A stretch of DNA of 55,524 bases. Origin: Spirochaetia bacterium. GTDB lineage: Bacteria > Spirochaetota > Spirochaetia > DSM-16054 > Sediminispirochaetaceae. Shown here piece by piece: positions 43,394-52,849 of the stretch. The DNA lies in the NCBI GenBank assembly GCA_021736475.1, contig JAIPFV010000006.1, positions 1 to 55,524 of the forward strand. The letters run 5' to 3'. Under the pieces are notes generated by a model that was not told where the DNA came from, ran no database searches, and worked only from the letters and a program-made list of their open reading frames with translations. The position numbers were made by a program, and so were the translations under genes. Position 1 is the stretch's first letter. Each line of letters opens with the position of its first letter.

Positions 43394-44254
43394 TTAAGCT
43401 CCCTTCTGCTGCAGAACCACGCCTAGCAAGAAGTGGCGCACCAGATTCATAGCTACCCGTTTACGATATACTGCGGTTGATCGCTGGTCATCAATCGGCT
43501 GCACAAGAGCGTCATAGTCACGCAGGATATCCTCTGCTTCAAGGGCAACTTCCTTAAGACTACGGCCCTCCATTCTTTTCTCCAGCTCTAAAGAACGAAC
43601 CACTGTCGGAGCAACAGCTCCAATTGCAATTCGGATTTCATCGATTCGGCTGTCGCTAATACGAGCCACTGCAGAAAGAGTAAGTTTCGACAGGGCGTTT
43701 GCTCGGCGGGTCCCCACCTTTTTAAACAGATGAATCGTAGAGTGATCCTCCGGAATTATGATCTCGGTTAAGATCTCATCTGCATGGAGGTCTATTTTCC
43801 CCGGACCGGTGATAAACTGATAGATCGGCTCAATTCGTTCACCTCCGGGACTCTGCAATTTCACCCCTGCATCAAGTGCATAGAGGGCGCAGATAGAATC
43901 TCCCGCCGGGGAAGCATTACAAATATTTCCGGCAATAGTTGCAGTGTTGCGCAAGCCCGGAGCGGCAATAGTCAGAAGTGCCTCCTTCAAAATTTCCGGC
44001 ACATCATCGTGATCAAGTACCTCCGTCATTGTTACGGCGGCACCTATCGAAAGCCCATGATCGATCCTGCGAATTTTACGCAAGTCATCCAACTGATTTA
44101 CGAACATCACCGGCCGCGGATAATCGGGAATAGCCCCCGATTCATAGCGATAGCGAACCATCAGGTCAGTTCCTCCGGCAAAGGGCATGGCCCCTGTGTC
44201 TGCCCGCAGGTCAAGAGCCTCTTTCAGTGAAAGTGGTCGATAAGAGTCTACCAT
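43394..44254 (-). CDS. xdhB: Xanthine dehydrogenase FAD-binding subunit (YgfM-like)
   Basis: 286 residues of the molybdopterin dehydrogenase FAD domain. FAD-binding blocks are MPFAGGTDLMVRYR near the N-terminus and IAGNICNASPAGDS in the middle, followed by the CO dehydrogenase flavoprotein C-terminal domain. It links the molybdenum centre to NAD or another acceptor. The start overlaps the iron-sulfur subunit gene by seven bases. Third gene of the xdhA-xdhC-xdhB block. Confidence 0.93.
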   Translation of the reverse strand: MVDSYRPLSLKEALDLRADTGAMPFAGGTDLMVRYRYESGAIPDYPRPVMFVNQLDDLRKIRRIDHGLSIGAAVTMTEVLDHDDVPEILKEALLTIAAPGLRNTATIAGNICNASPAGDSICALYALDAGVKLQSPGGERIEPIYQFITGPGKIDLHADEILTEIIIPEDHSTIHLFKKVGTRRANALSKLTLSAVARISDSRIDEIRIAIGAVAPTVVRSLELEKRMEGRSLKEVALEAEDILRDYDALVQPIDDQRSTAVYRKRVAMNLVRHFLLGVVLQQKGA

Positions 44255-44721
44255 AGCCCTTTCCCCCTTTCGGCAGCTTTCAGCACACCGTCTATAATCA
44301 TGTCATAACCGGTACAACGGCAGAGATTTCCCGACAAAGCTTCCCTGGCCTCCCCTTCACTGGGTGAGGGGTTTTTCCGCAGCAGAGCCTCGGTAGCCAT
44401 CATCATTCCGGGAGTACAAAAACCGCACTGTACCGCACCGGATTCGCCATAGGCATCAATAATAGCCTTGCCCTGCACGGTTTCACGGAGACCCTCAGGG
44501 GTAATAATTTCAGTCCCCTCACAGGTTCCAATCGGAATCATACAGGAGTTTACCAGAATCCCGTTCTTTAATACTGAACAGGCGCCGCACTCTCCCTCTC
44601 CACAGCCTTCCTTCACCCCGGTCAGTTTTAAATCTTCCCGCAGGATATCTAAAAGCCGACGCAAGGGGTCTGTATCTATAGCATGGCTCGTGCCGTTTAC
44701 TGAAAAATTAATTGTTGCCAT
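44248..44721 (-). CDS. xdhC: Xanthine dehydrogenase [2Fe-2S] subunit
   Basis: 157 residues. Cluster ligands: GCGEGECGACSV with a following NSC in the ferredoxin domain, then QCGFCTPGMM and LCRCTGYD in the helical domain. GGAGG precedes ATG 44721, which lies inside the end of xdhA (14-base overlap). It carries electrons from the molybdenum site to the FAD subunit. Clearly related to, but distinct from, the subunit encoded at 24643-25128. Confidence 0.94.
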   Translation of the reverse strand: MATINFSVNGTSHAIDTDPLRRLLDILREDLKLTGVKEGCGEGECGACSVLKNGILVNSCMIPIGTCEGTEIITPEGLRETVQGKAIIDAYGESGAVQCGFCTPGMMMATEALLRKNPSPSEGEAREALSGNLCRCTGYDMIIDGVLKAAERGKGLW

Positions 44722-46858
44722 CTTCGCGCACCTCCATAATGTACTCAGGAGTCACCGGTATCTGTTTCACATCTCCGTTAATTGCCATTTGTACCGCATC
44801 GGCAAAAGCGGCTGCGGCTCCATCAAATACCAGTTCACCGGCGCCTTTAGCTCCAAACGGACCGTATTCATACGGGTTATCAACCAGGGCGCTCTTAATT
44901 TTAGGAAAATCCATAGTAGTGGGAATAGTATAATCGGCCATGGTCTTCTGCTGAAAACGGCCCTCTTTTACTTCCAGCTTCTCCAGGCTTCCGTAACCCA
45001 AGGCCTGGATAATGCCGCCGTCAACTTGGCCTTCCACCACTTTCTCATCAATTGCAACTCCAACATCATGAACCGCCCAAATACCTTTTGTCGTTACCTC
45101 ATATGTAAGAGGATCAACTTCCACTTCTATCACGTTCGCTCCCCATCCGTAGGATGGGTAGGCATCTCCCTGAAGGTTTGCCTGATCCCAGGGAATCAAT
45201 CCCTCCGGCGGCTCGTACTGCTGCCGCACTTCAACTATATCGCTTTCTTTCCAGCGATCTTTCAGTTTTTTAGCCGCCTCCTGTACCAGGTAACCAACCA
45301 CGGCAATCGAACGACTGGCGCAGGTGGGGCCTGAATCAGGAACTAAATCGGTATTCGGATCATTGTAGACTACCGAATCCACCGGTAACTCAAGTACCAT
45401 TGCAGCTATCTTACGAAAGGTGGTCTGCAGACCCTGACCCATCTCCACGTTTGAAACCAGCAGATCTACAAGCCCATCGGCGCGCTTGCGCATTTTCACT
45501 ACGCCCTTAATAATTTCCTGTTCACCATTTCCGGTAAAACCGCTGCCATGGTTAAACAGAGAAACTCCAACTCCCTTCCAGGAACCGGGGGTATACTCCT
45601 TGAGTTTCTTGCTGTATCCGGACATCTCATCAATACGCTGAATTATCTCCGGAAGCTTCACCTCTTCGTGGATCCGGCCGTTCGTTACGGTCACATCCCC
45701 CTGCTTTAGCAGATACTGCTGTTTTAATTTCAGCTCATCAACTTTTATAGCACGAGCGAGGTGGCTCATATGCGCCTCTATGGCGAATAGCCCCTGGGGG
45801 GCGCCAAAACCACGATAGGCATCCGAAGGCACGTTGTTGGTTGCAAAAGCCCGTCCGCGTATCTTTACATTCGGAATATTATATACACTGTTCACGGAAA
45901 ATATTGCTCGCTGCAGCACTACCATAGAGCAACTTTCATACGCGCCGGCATCAATCCGTACATCTATATCCATGCCAAGAATGTTACCCTCCTCATCAAG
46001 GGCAGTTTTGAAACGGGTCACACTGGGATGGCGTTTGGGAGTAAAACTGATATCTTCTACCCGGTCAAAGAACAGTCCTATTGGCTTGCCTATTTTACGG
46101 GCTGCCACGGCAAGGGGAGTAGAAATAACATCCGGATAATGCTCTTTTCCGCCAAATGCGCCCCCGGTCACTGCCTGTTGCACCCTGACTTGATCTTCAG
46201 GCACCCCCATTGTGGCTGAGACAGCATGGCGAACATAAAAGGGACACTGTCCCGAGAAAAAGATTCCCAATTTGCCGTCATCTTCGGTCCTGGCAACCAC
46301 ACCCTGGGGTTCCATGTAAATATGCTCTTGAAAGCCGGTGCGGACAGTATCTTCTATAACCCGTGCAGCCTTGGCAAACGCGGCATCGGGGTCGCCTTTC
46401 TTCAAGCGGTAATCGGCATAGGTGTTATCCTCGCCGTGAATAGGACCGCCCTTTAGAGCCTCTGACTCTTCGATCGAAAAAACCGGGGTAAGATCCTCAT
46501 ACTCCACCTGCACCTCATCCCGCAGACGGTTGAGTTCCTTGCGGTCAGGTCCGACCAACAGTCCAAGGGTCTCTCCGATAAAGCGTACTTGCTCGTCGGC
46601 AAATACCGGCCAATCGTCCTTTATCATTTCAATACGATTTCTACCGCCGGAAGGAATGTCCTTGGCATCGATGTAGTAATAGCCCTCCGGCAGCGCCGGT
46701 ACGCTCACACTCTTTATAGTTGCTCGTGCACGGGAAGATCGTACAATCTTCCCGTAGAGGAGCCCATCAAACGGAATATCACCAATATAGCGTGCAGCCC
46801 CGCCGGTCTTAATTCCAGCATCTACCCGCTTGATTGAAGTGCTTATCTTTTTATTCAT
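44708..46858 (-). CDS. xdhA: Xanthine dehydrogenase molybdenum-binding subunit (XdhA/XdhD type)
   Basis: 716 residues. Family blocks are VTGGAFGGKEHYPDV, DAYRGFGAPQGLF, VEMGQGLQTTF, PDSGPTCASRSIAVV and the C-terminal GAKGAGELVF with the catalytic Glu. No fused iron-sulfur domain, unlike E. coli XdhD. With XdhC and XdhB it makes a complete three-part enzyme in the middle of the ygf/yge operon, so the substrate is likely a purine such as hypoxanthine, xanthine or a reduced product of urate. GAGGGG precedes ATG 46858. Confidence 0.93.
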   Translation of the reverse strand: MNKKISTSIKRVDAGIKTGGAARYIGDIPFDGLLYGKIVRSSRARATIKSVSVPALPEGYYYIDAKDIPSGGRNRIEMIKDDWPVFADEQVRFIGETLGLLVGPDRKELNRLRDEVQVEYEDLTPVFSIEESEALKGGPIHGEDNTYADYRLKKGDPDAAFAKAARVIEDTVRTGFQEHIYMEPQGVVARTEDDGKLGIFFSGQCPFYVRHAVSATMGVPEDQVRVQQAVTGGAFGGKEHYPDVISTPLAVAARKIGKPIGLFFDRVEDISFTPKRHPSVTRFKTALDEEGNILGMDIDVRIDAGAYESCSMVVLQRAIFSVNSVYNIPNVKIRGRAFATNNVPSDAYRGFGAPQGLFAIEAHMSHLARAIKVDELKLKQQYLLKQGDVTVTNGRIHEEVKLPEIIQRIDEMSGYSKKLKEYTPGSWKGVGVSLFNHGSGFTGNGEQEIIKGVVKMRKRADGLVDLLVSNVEMGQGLQTTFRKIAAMVLELPVDSVVYNDPNTDLVPDSGPTCASRSIAVVGYLVQEAAKKLKDRWKESDIVEVRQQYEPPEGLIPWDQANLQGDAYPSYGWGANVIEVEVDPLTYEVTTKGIWAVHDVGVAIDEKVVEGQVDGGIIQALGYGSLEKLEVKEGRFQQKTMADYTIPTTMDFPKIKSALVDNPYEYGPFGAKGAGELVFDGAAAAFADAVQMAINGDVKQIPVTPEYIMEVREDGNN

Positions 46859-46912
46859 ATCCCCTCTTCCTTGCTAAAGATCATCTTTTACAAGATCCTG
46901 AAAAAGGACAGA

Positions 46913-46935
46913 GAGAACCGGATTTTCCGGTTCTC
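46913..46935 (-). terminator. Hairpin between ygeY and xdhA (possible attenuator)
   Basis: GAGAACCGG (46913-46921) pairs perfectly with CCGGTTCTC (46927-46935) around a five-base loop. In leftward sense a T-rich stretch follows a few bases later. It divides the ygfK-ssnA-ygeY part of the operon from the xdh part and would reduce expression of the latter. Confidence 0.6.
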
Positions 46936-46978
46936 CTGCATATCCCTTAGCTTACTGCTTAACTCAAATATAGCAAAT

Positions 46979-48199
46979 TTACTGCTTACCCTCCAGAGTA
47001 AAGGGGAGCATTGCATAAAAGGCGCTACAGATTTCCAAGTCATCCACGCGGTTCACCTCATTCGGCGCATGGGCCTGGTTCTCGTCACCAGGACCAAAAC
47101 CGATAGCCGGGATCTTGTGCCTTCCGGTAGTGGCAACTGCGTTGGTAGAGAAGGTCCATTTATCAACAACCGGATCTTTCTCAAACAGGGCTTTATAGGC
47201 TTTTACACCGTTCTGTACAATCTCGTGATCTTCGGGAATTTTCCAAGTAGGAAAATAAAGCTCCTGAGAATAGTCAAGGTTCTTCCAACCGCGCTCTTCG
47301 TACATCGGCATCTCGACAGACACCGCATCCTTATCTTCACCGATGGCCTTGCTGATGTACTCTTTTACCTGATTGATAGCCAATTCTTTGTCCTCGCCCC
47401 AGGTCAGTCGGCGGTCGAGGTACAGCATAGCTTGGTCGGGAACAGCACACTGGCTGGGTCCCTTCACATCGATCTGGGAAACTACAATGGTTCCCTTCCC
47501 GAGAAAATTGTCTTCATCCGGCTGCAGATCTTCGTTTAACTGTTCCATTGCAAGAGCAGCCCGCGCAGCTTTGTAGGCAGCACTCTGACCCCGTTCGGGA
47601 GCCGAACCGTGGGAAGAGACCCCCTTTAGGCGGGCGATCATTTCCATTCGACCACGATGACCCCGGTAAATCCGACAGGTGGTCGGCTCGGTAGATACGA
47701 AAAAGTCGGGTTTGAGGTCCTCTTCTTCGATCAGGTACTTCCAGCACATGCCGTCACAGTCTTCTTCAAGCACTGTAAAGGTGAAGTATACGCTGTATTC
47801 TCCATCATAGCCGAGATCTTTCAGGATTCGGCCGGCAGTTACCATAGAGGCGGCGCCGCCCTTCTGGTCACTGGAACCGCGGCCGTGAACAAGACCGTCT
47901 TTGATTTCACCGGAAAAGGGATCAAAGCTCCACTGTGAAAGGTCTCCCACCTCTACAGTATCAATGTGTGCATCAAATGCGATGGACTTGGGACCATTAC
48001 CAACCCGGCCGACTACACTGCCGAGGCCGTCGATGCGCACTTCGTCAAAACCCGCCTCTTCGCACATCTCGACAATTTTGCGGCACACCGCTTCTTCCTC
48101 ACCATCGTATGATCTAATTTTCACCATTTCGGACAGTGTTTTAGCTGTGTAATCACGATACTCTTTGGCCTTTGCCAGTATTTCATCTTTGATTGCCAT
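46979..48199 (-). CDS. ygeY: M20-family amidohydrolase YgeY
   Basis: 406 residues of the ArgE/DapE/peptidase M20 fold. Metal ligands lie in AFDAHIDTVE, GRGSSDQKGG, TVLEEDCDG and STEPTT, and the dimerisation domain carries the RGHRGRMEM and SSHGSAPERG segments. YgeY is part of the cluster linked to bacterial anaerobic purine/urate breakdown and probably hydrolyses an N-carbamoyl or amide intermediate. AAGGAG precedes ATG 48199. It sits between ssnA and the xdh genes. Confidence 0.94.
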   Translation of the reverse strand: MAIKDEILAKAKEYRDYTAKTLSEMVKIRSYDGEEEAVCRKIVEMCEEAGFDEVRIDGLGSVVGRVGNGPKSIAFDAHIDTVEVGDLSQWSFDPFSGEIKDGLVHGRGSSDQKGGAASMVTAGRILKDLGYDGEYSVYFTFTVLEEDCDGMCWKYLIEEEDLKPDFFVSTEPTTCRIYRGHRGRMEMIARLKGVSSHGSAPERGQSAAYKAARAALAMEQLNEDLQPDEDNFLGKGTIVVSQIDVKGPSQCAVPDQAMLYLDRRLTWGEDKELAINQVKEYISKAIGEDKDAVSVEMPMYEERGWKNLDYSQELYFPTWKIPEDHEIVQNGVKAYKALFEKDPVVDKWTFSTNAVATTGRHKIPAIGFGPGDENQAHAPNEVNRVDDLEICSAFYAMLPFTLEGKQ

Positions 48200-48249
48200 T
48201 CCAGAAACTCCTTAAATAAAATCTTTTAATATTTTTCGTACGTACTGCC

Positions 48250-49581
48250 CTATTCAGGCAGCTTATTTATGTTTTCCCACAATTTCTTGGCCGCACTGCG
48301 GCTTTCCGCGAAGATTTTCTCCACATCGAAGGGAAACTGTCGATCCTCGTATACTATCTGTCCGTCAATAATTACCGTACGAACGTCGGTAGATGCCATT
48401 CCAAAGGCCATATGTCCGTCTATATTGTCTCCGGTAAGCGGGGTGGGTGCCTGGTAATCGGAAATTACTATATCCGCTTTATACCCCTTTTCAAGTCGGC
48501 CAAACTGCTGCCCGAAATTACGGTTCAACAACTCGTTACCATTGGCCAGGAGTTTTAAGAATGCATCTGAATACAGATTTCCATGGGCATCCTGATGTTT
48601 GAAAAAAGCAAACTTGAACTCTTCAAACATGTTTGCACCAATGCCGTCGGTACCAATGGCGACATTCTTATAGTTTGGCAGCTGGTGATTATATCCAACC
48701 CCGTTATTCATATTGCTCTTCGGGTTGTGGACAAGAAAGCTGTCGGCCTTATTAATCATCTCAACATCCGCTTCGGATAGATGTACGCCATGAACAAAAA
48801 TCGACTTCTCATTCAATAAATCAAACTCGGACAGACGTGCCATAATGTCCTTATTAAAATGGAGGTGGGAATAGCTGGCATCGTATTTGCCTTCCGCCAC
48901 ATGTACATGAAAACCGCGACCGGTGCTCTCAACCACCTCTGCAATCGCCTTTAGGCCTTCCTGGGGGATGGTAAAGGGGGCATGTCCGCCGATGGCAGCT
49001 TCAACCAAGTGTCGCCCGCCGCTCTGTTTCTCCTGCTGCGCCTGTTCTGCAAACTCACGATTCTCTTCAATACCGGCATACATCCCATCCAAACCGTTAC
49101 GATCGCTTACCTCATAGCAGGTCATGCCGCGCAAACCTGTCTCGGTGAAACTCTTTTTTACGGTGTTTAAGCTACCCTTAATGTAGTTGGGACTTGCGTG
49201 GTGATCGATAACCGCTGTGGTCCCGGATTTGATCGCCTCGATCGAGTTTATAATCGATGAGTAATACAATGACTCCTCATCAAGGCCCCGATCCAGTTTC
49301 CACCACAGGTTCCTCAGTACCGACACAAAATCGGGAGTGGGGCCCACGTTAGCCATAATACCCCGGGCCAAGCCTGAATAGTAGTGATGGTGGCTGCAGA
49401 CCAGCCCCGGAAAGACCAGCTTTCCGGCGGCATCTATCTCTTTATCAATTTTTCCTGAATATTTTCCGGCAGCACTTTTCCCAATTTCTACGATTGTGCT
49501 GTCGTCAATAACTATATCTACCTCCTCCCAGACTTTAGGAGGATCAAACTGCAGTGCAGTTGCATTTTTTATCGCTATCAT
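48250..49581 (-). CDS. ssnA: Putative aminohydrolase SsnA
   Basis: 443-residue amidohydrolase of the SsnA/ATZ-TRZ branch. Metal-ligand segments are LVCSHHHYYSG (His64-66), FHVHVAEGKYD, FVHGVHL and GTDGIGANMFEEFK. The chemistry is unproven; it is expected to open or deaminate an intermediate in urate degradation. GGAAGAGGG precedes ATG 49581, 15 bases after ygfK. The ygfK-ssnA order is the same as in E. coli. Confidence 0.94.
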   Translation of the reverse strand: MIAIKNATALQFDPPKVWEEVDIVIDDSTIVEIGKSAAGKYSGKIDKEIDAAGKLVFPGLVCSHHHYYSGLARGIMANVGPTPDFVSVLRNLWWKLDRGLDEESLYYSSIINSIEAIKSGTTAVIDHHASPNYIKGSLNTVKKSFTETGLRGMTCYEVSDRNGLDGMYAGIEENREFAEQAQQEKQSGGRHLVEAAIGGHAPFTIPQEGLKAIAEVVESTGRGFHVHVAEGKYDASYSHLHFNKDIMARLSEFDLLNEKSIFVHGVHLSEADVEMINKADSFLVHNPKSNMNNGVGYNHQLPNYKNVAIGTDGIGANMFEEFKFAFFKHQDAHGNLYSDAFLKLLANGNELLNRNFGQQFGRLEKGYKADIVISDYQAPTPLTGDNIDGHMAFGMASTDVRTVIIDGQIVYEDRQFPFDVEKIFAESRSAAKKLWENINKLPE

Positions 49582-49596
49582 ACTTTCCCTCTTCCT

Positions 49597-52500
49597 TTAT
49601 ACTTGAACTTCACCCAATAGATAGGCGTGCTTTCGTACTACAGTTTCGATAAGTGCTGACACCCGCGGATCGAGAGTACCCTCCGGCAGCATTCCAGTTC
49701 CATCGACCGGAAGTTCCTGGACGGAATCATTTATTCTTACATAAACGGTATCCCCGGAAAGCAAAAATCCCGGATTCTCGGAAGAATCAAAATCCTGCTT
49801 CAGGTTAAACACGGTAAACTTATCCTTATAAGGTTTGCCCTCCCAAGGACAGAAAGAAGCACAGTTACCGCATTCGTTACACAGGGCATCTATGTGGAGA
49901 ATCTGATGATCCTGACCAAATCCAGCTTCAGTCGGTACCGCCACTACCATATTGGCGCGGTTCGGGCAAACCTCCACACACTTGTTGCAGACATAAGAAC
50001 ACTGCAGACAACGCACCGCCTCGTTCTGAGCAAATAGATCATCCGAACCGGAGGCGAGAATATTCTCCGTCCGGATAGTCGCTCCCTTGCGCGGCAGGAC
50101 TTCATTGAGGATCTCCTCGGTCTTATACTGCGGAACCCGGTTAGCCCGTTTCCAGTCAGCATCCTCTTTGAGGGTAACCGCATCGGCAACCTTGCGCCCG
50201 GCAGCTATACACTGTACCACCGTCGAAGGTCCGCTTTGTGCGTCCCCTCCGAGGTACACATTTTCCGCATCGGTTTCCAGGGTGTCCTCGTTGACCTTAG
50301 GCCAACCATCGCTTCCCATGGGAATGCCAAAAGCGCCTAAGGCATCGGTGTCGACCTTTTCCCCGATTGCGGTAATTAAATTATCAACTTTCACAGTTTC
50401 AGTACGATCGGTGGCAACTGGTCGTGCCCGGCCGCTGGAGTCCGGCTCGCCTAATTCCATTACCCGTACAGTCATGGTTCCATCGGCCGCCAGAGACTCA
50501 GGGTTACGGAGAAACTTGAATACCACCCCATCCTTAACTGCATTTTCATATTCCTCCATATCGGCGGGCATCTGCTCAAAAGCACGGCGGTACAACACAG
50601 TTACCGTATCTACCCCGTCTATCTTAGTAGCAGCACGGGCGCTGTCCATAGCGGTGTTTCCGCCACCAACCACCACCACATGCTTCCCAAGCTTAACGGC
50701 TTCCGGAGTATTGCGGTAATCCCACAGAAAATCGAGTGATTTAAGAACCCGTTCATCACTGCCGTCGAGCTTCATAGGATTGTCCTTTTCAGCCCCGATT
50801 CCCAGAAAAATATAGGTAAACCCCTGGGAACGCAGATCATCGCGGGTCATATGCGGGTTTGCACCAAACTGGAACTCAACTCCATGGGCTTTGATGAACT
50901 CAACATCTTTTTCGATGGCCTCGACGGGCAGGCGGAAATGGGGAATTACGTGACGCACTACACCGCCGGCACTCTGATGTTTCTCGAATACAGTAACATC
51001 AAATCCTTCCCTGGCCATGAAATAGGCTGCGGACAGTCCGGCAGGACCGGCGCCAATGACAGCTGCCTTTCCCTGGCGCTTCTTATCCGGTGCAGACCAT
51101 TTATCAATATACTTCTGCCAGCCATTTTCAGCGGCAATTCGTTTCATTTCCCGGATTTTTACCGACCCCTCATAGTCGAGGCGGGTACAGTTATACATAC
51201 ACTGATGATCACATATGTATCCGGTGATATTCGGTAATGCATTTTTTTCATATATAACATCCAGCGCCTCAGCATAGCGCCCTTTTCCGGCTAAGCGAAT
51301 ATACTCGGGAACATCCTGATTAATTGGACAAGCCGTGCGGCAGGGTGCTACGTAACAGTCGAAAAGCGGCAAGGGCTCACCGGTAGAAATACGGTCGGTA
51401 CCGCGAAAATCCTTACGGCTGTAGTCAGCCTGCAGGGCCTCGCGGGCCATGTTCTTAACCTTCTCCACATCAACACTGGTTTTATTCCAGCCGTCGGAGG
51501 TTTCGGTTTTCAAAGCCATCTCTTTCAAACGCATGTATCCACCCGGTTTGAGTAGGTCAGTTGCAACAGTTATAGGCTTGATTCCGGCTGAAAAGATTTC
51601 ACCCACGTTAAGGGCAGTTGCACCGCCGGCATAGGAAATTGGAAGTTGACCTTTAAACTCCTCGGACAGCTTGGCGGCCAAATTTATAGTGAGAGGGTAC
51701 AGGGCACGACCGGACATATACATATCATCCCCCGGCAGCTGGCCTTGATCGTTGATTGATCCAAGGGTGTTGGAAAGTTTGGCTCCGAAAATCTTTCCAT
51801 TGTCCTGAGCCAGCTTCATAAGACGCTGTACCATTCCAACTGCAACATCGTACTTAAGATCATGATCAAAGGATTCACGACTCAAATGAAGATAGGTATA
51901 TCCAAGCCCGTCCAAAATCTCACGAACGCGGTCGTATCCCAGCAGAGTAGGGTTCATTTTTAGGTAGGTATCAATTTTCTTTTCTGTTAATAGATATGTA
52001 CAAATAGCTTCCTGTTCATCCGGAGGACAGCCGTGCATTGTGGACAGTGTGACCGATGGAGAAATTTGAGCCGGTATTCGATCGGCAAGACCAACCAGAG
52101 CGCCTAGACGCTCTTCGAGTCCGGTACCTCTCAGAAAACCCCCAGCTACCCCGGTATTGTCTCCAGCCTGGGCTTCATTTATCAGCTCGTTAAGCTCCTG
52201 TTTATACTGGGCATAGAGCGGGTGCTCTGAGGCGTCGATCATTGAGTTGATGAAGTAGTCCATCTTGGGAGTCTTGATACCCTCCAAATCGTACCCAACA
52301 CTCATGTTAAAGATAAAAGAACGCTGATCGGCACTCAATCCCAGCTCAAACACCTCTTCAACCAAATGCAAAATGAACCAGGCCTTGATGTACTCATCAT
52401 ACGCCTTCTCTAAACTGAATTCAGTTGACCATTCGGTGTTGTAGCCCTCATCACGTGCATCGATACAGGGTTTCTCAATCTCAAGACTATCAAGTTTCTG

Positions 52501-52755
52501 CACCGTCTTAAGTTCCATGAAGCGTCCACCCGCTACATAACTGGCTACAATATTCTGTGCCATCTGAGTATGCGGACCGGCGGCCGGCCCCATTGGGGTA
52601 TCACACTGATCGTTAAAAGCAGTAATTCGCCTGTCATTCTGCTTTTTGAAAAAATGTATGGAAGGAATGCTGAATACCGACCTTTGGGCTGCGTATTCCT
52701 GAAAAATCCTGCGGATGAGTTCCTTAAAAGGAAGGGGTCTCATTATATCGCCCAT
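49597..52755 (-). CDS. ygfK: YgfK, multidomain iron-sulfur flavoprotein (putative selenate reductase subunit; urate-degradation reductase)
   Basis: About 1052 residues, close to E. coli YgfK. Start ATG 52755 is chosen because GAGGAG lies six bases upstream; an upstream TTG would overlap that site. The N-terminal half is dihydroorotate dehydrogenase-like, with TLSTMHGCPPDEQEAI and a KLSNTLGSI segment. A GltD-like half follows: cysteine pattern CRTACPINQDVPEY, FAD motif VIGAGPAGLSAAY and NAD(P) motif VVGGGNTAMDSA. Two Cys-rich iron-sulfur segments close it: CLQCSYVCNKCVEVCP and CNECGNCASFCP. It most likely reduces a purine intermediate using NAD(P)H. First gene of the operon. Confidence 0.95.
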   Translation of the reverse strand: MGDIMRPLPFKELIRRIFQEYAAQRSVFSIPSIHFFKKQNDRRITAFNDQCDTPMGPAAGPHTQMAQNIVASYVAGGRFMELKTVQKLDSLEIEKPCIDARDEGYNTEWSTEFSLEKAYDEYIKAWFILHLVEEVFELGLSADQRSFIFNMSVGYDLEGIKTPKMDYFINSMIDASEHPLYAQYKQELNELINEAQAGDNTGVAGGFLRGTGLEERLGALVGLADRIPAQISPSVTLSTMHGCPPDEQEAICTYLLTEKKIDTYLKMNPTLLGYDRVREILDGLGYTYLHLSRESFDHDLKYDVAVGMVQRLMKLAQDNGKIFGAKLSNTLGSINDQGQLPGDDMYMSGRALYPLTINLAAKLSEEFKGQLPISYAGGATALNVGEIFSAGIKPITVATDLLKPGGYMRLKEMALKTETSDGWNKTSVDVEKVKNMAREALQADYSRKDFRGTDRISTGEPLPLFDCYVAPCRTACPINQDVPEYIRLAGKGRYAEALDVIYEKNALPNITGYICDHQCMYNCTRLDYEGSVKIREMKRIAAENGWQKYIDKWSAPDKKRQGKAAVIGAGPAGLSAAYFMAREGFDVTVFEKHQSAGGVVRHVIPHFRLPVEAIEKDVEFIKAHGVEFQFGANPHMTRDDLRSQGFTYIFLGIGAEKDNPMKLDGSDERVLKSLDFLWDYRNTPEAVKLGKHVVVVGGGNTAMDSARAATKIDGVDTVTVLYRRAFEQMPADMEEYENAVKDGVVFKFLRNPESLAADGTMTVRVMELGEPDSSGRARPVATDRTETVKVDNLITAIGEKVDTDALGAFGIPMGSDGWPKVNEDTLETDAENVYLGGDAQSGPSTVVQCIAAGRKVADAVTLKEDADWKRANRVPQYKTEEILNEVLPRKGATIRTENILASGSDDLFAQNEAVRCLQCSYVCNKCVEVCPNRANMVVAVPTEAGFGQDHQILHIDALCNECGNCASFCPWEGKPYKDKFTVFNLKQDFDSSENPGFLLSGDTVYVRINDSVQELPVDGTGMLPEGTLDPRVSALIETVVRKHAYLLGEVQV

Positions 52756-52812
52756 ATAAACTCCTCTAAACAATATGGTAAAAATTAGTCTCTGTGCGGG
52801 TACTTTTGAACT

Positions 52813-52840
52813 ATTGTACCTCGATTGAGAGTGTTGTCAA
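52813..52840 (-). promoter_or_regulatory. Promoter of the ygfK operon
   Basis: In leftward sense TTGACA (complement of 52835-52840) and TACAAT (complement of 52813-52818) are 16 bases apart, about 60 bases before the ygfK start. The tandem RCAACA array begins ten bases upstream of the -35. Confidence 0.7.
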
Positions 52841-52849
52841 TAAAAAACT

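Noticed and set aside
44708-46858. Selenocysteine or a fused iron-sulfur domain in XdhA as in E. coli XdhD
   Set aside because: The 716-residue frame has no in-frame TGA and no Cys-rich N-terminal domain; the iron-sulfur subunit is a separate gene.
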